Below are positions 5,581 to 6,328 of a stretch of 6,328 nt of DNA, piece by piece (the stretch's first letter is position 1; the number at the start of each line of letters is the position of its first letter). The position numbers and the translations under genes are program-made. Source of the stretch: Acidobacteriota bacterium (lineage in GTDB: Bacteria; Acidobacteriota; Polarisedimenticolia; Gp22-AA2); the NCBI GenBank assembly GCA_027297005.1, contig JAPUIN010000345.1:1-6328 (forward strand), written 5' to 3'. The notes under the pieces were generated by a model. That model had not been told where the DNA came from. It ran no database searches and was given only the letters and a program-made list of their open reading frames with translations.

Positions 5581-6141
5581 GTGTCGGAACGCAGCAAAAC
5601 TCTGGGATGGATCCGCCTGGCGGGGCTATACGCCTTCGTCATCGCACTCGTCATTCTGTCCCACCCATCTCCCGCATCCCTCGCCGTCGGCGCCATCGCC
5701 GTCGCGCTCGGTGAGAGCGTGCGCCTGTGGGCCGCCGGCCATCTTGTGAAGTCGGTCCGGCTCGTGACCAGCGGACCCTACGCCTGGACCCAGTGTCCGC
5801 TCTACCTCGGCCGCCTCCTGATCCTGACCGGACTCGGTCTCGCGGCCCATCATGACAGCTATGTGAATCTCGTGGCGCTCGGGATCGGCTATGCCATTTT
5901 CTTTTTCTACTACATGCCGAGGAAAATCCGCGTCGAGGGCGCTCGGCTCACGAAGATTCACGGTGACGCCTACGAACAATACAGTCGATCCGTGCCGCTG
6001 CTCTTCCCTTCCCTCAAACGCTACCCGGGCGACGGGTCGACCTGGTCGTTCCGACGGATGGTCAGAAACCAGGAGCCGCTCATTCTCCTCGGCCTTCTCG
6101 TGACCCTCTCGTTTCTTTACTGGAAGATGACCCGGGGCTGA
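5581..6141 (+). CDS. Isoprenylcysteine carboxyl methyltransferase-like (ICMT/PEMT family) membrane protein
   Basis: 186 residues, predicted inner-membrane protein. Hydrophobic segments lie at about 12-27, 31-44, 75-90, 94-112 and 166-181. The family core is visible: TSGPYAWTQCPLYLG (63-77), corresponding to the usual 'TxGPYxxxRHPxYxG', and RVEGARLTKIHGDAYEQY with SVPLLFP (117-143), corresponding to 'EE..L...FG..Y..Y...VPR..P'. Bacterial members bind S-adenosylmethionine and methylate lipids or small molecules; no prenylated protein substrate is expected in bacteria, and the substrate here is unknown. Two conserved positions differ: the usual Arg-His/Asn before Pro is Gln71-Cys72, and the second Glu of the Glu pair is Gly120. 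A fifth hydrophobic segment after the core is an addition to the short form. The start is GTG 5581, and the gene has its own promoter at 5531-5559. Confidence 0.85.
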   Translation: MSERSKTLGWIRLAGLYAFVIALVILSHPSPASLAVGAIAVALGESVRLWAAGHLVKSVRLVTSGPYAWTQCPLYLGRLLILTGLGLAAHHDSYVNLVALGIGYAIFFFYYMPRKIRVEGARLTKIHGDAYEQYSRSVPLLFPSLKRYPGDGSTWSFRRMVRNQEPLILLGLLVTLSFLYWKMTRG

Positions 6142-6179
6142 GCCCGCCACGCCTGCATTCGGCCATCTCCGGACACTTG

Positions 6180-6202
6180 GGGATCGCGCCGTGCGTGATC
6201 CC
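6180..6202 (+). terminator. Strong hairpin downstream of the ICMT-like gene, possible terminator
   Basis: GGGATCGCGC and GCGTGATCCC form a 10-pair stem (one G-U pair in plus-strand RNA) around a three-base loop, 38 bases after the ICMT stop. No T-run follows, so this is not a canonical intrinsic terminator. It may still stabilise or end the transcript, as is common in GC-rich genomes. On the minus strand the wobble becomes a C-A mismatch, so it fits plus-strand RNA better. Confidence 0.35.
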
Positions 6203-6221
6203 GGCGTCGCCCCGATACCGA

Positions 6222-6328
6222 TCATCTCGATGCCCTCGCCGGACGGGAGCCCCACGCAATCCGCAGGCCGCCGGGCGCCGGCCTGACGGTCATCCGTCCC
6301 GGTCGATCCCGCCACTCCCCGCCGCCCC
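6222..6328 (-). CDS. Possible C-terminal end of a convergent gene (partial)
   Basis: One minus-strand frame is open from the window edge to a TGA at 6224-6222 and would end in GRMTVRPAPGGLRIAWGSR plus a few residues. Its third codon positions are mostly G/C and it ends neatly before the hairpin at 6180-6202, which would suit a convergent pair. No family is recognisable from about 35 residues. Another minus-strand frame is also open here, so this is weak. Confidence 0.2.
   Translation of the reverse strand, partial: GGGEWRDRPGRMTVRPAPGGLRIAWGSRPARASR

Noticed and set aside
4925..5749. Plus-strand open frame (274 codons) opposite the glycosyltransferase-tail gene
   Set aside because: Arg/Ser/Pro-rich product typical of a wrong-frame read; it conflicts with two better-supported minus-strand genes and the ICMT start.
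5626..6315. Minus-strand open frame (229 codons) opposite the ICMT-like gene
   Set aside because: Product is low-complexity and charged without domains; the plus strand has promoter, ribosome binding site, membrane helices and family motifs.
1..6328. CRISPR array, tRNA, rRNA, insertion sequence or integrase
   Set aside because: No regularly spaced repeats, no tRNA-like cloverleaf ends, no rRNA-like stretch and no transposase or integrase motifs were seen by eye.

Overview
This is a GC-rich bacterial chromosome segment with a strong preference for G or C at third codon positions. It is gene-dense, with short intergenic gaps and no mobile element, CRISPR array or RNA gene that I can see. The best lineage hint is the VWA protein, whose layout (signal peptide, Ig-like region, a 'V.DRKGR.V.DL...DFEI.EDG' segment, VWA, then a 'GYYAP' tail) is the VWFA-related type expanded in Acidobacteriota and related deep-branching phyla. 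The zinc-containing, archaeal/eukaryotic-type ProRS and several GTG/TTG starts fit such an organism. The phylum assignment is inference.

Left block (1-2845, + strand): the last 42 codons of a protein-L-isoaspartate O-methyltransferase gene (pcm), then a complete prolyl-tRNA synthetase gene (proS), then a secreted VWA protein whose start lies 58 bases inside the end of proS. The close packing suggests one transcript joining protein repair, tRNA charging and an envelope adhesion or scaffold protein. The shared transcript may be positional rather than functional.

Middle block (2872-4250): two small protein-kinase-fold genes, diverging from a 32-bp gap. They are clear paralogues: Lys (LKD), Glu (RE.RA), HxDL, DGRP and DF elements all align. 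The left copy keeps every catalytic element. The right copy has lost one residue in the catalytic loop and has Asp where the metal-binding Asn should be, so it may be altered or inactive.

Right block (4293-6141): a minus-strand two-gene unit encodes a two-helix membrane protein that looks like only the C-terminal end of a GT39/ArnT-like membrane glycosyltransferase, followed with a 4-base overlap by an unknown membrane-anchored or exported protein. Diverging from it is an isoprenylcysteine-carboxyl-methyltransferase-like (ICMT) membrane protein with a well-formed sigma70-type promoter (TTGACA, 17-bp spacer, TAGGAT). After it come a strong hairpin and possibly the end of a convergent gene that runs off the window.

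The points most worth following up are the divergent kinase/degenerate-kinase pair, the catalytic-domain-less glycosyltransferase tail coupled to an unknown exported protein, and the dual-coding proS/VWA junction. I see no convincing evidence of a wholly new defence or metabolic system.
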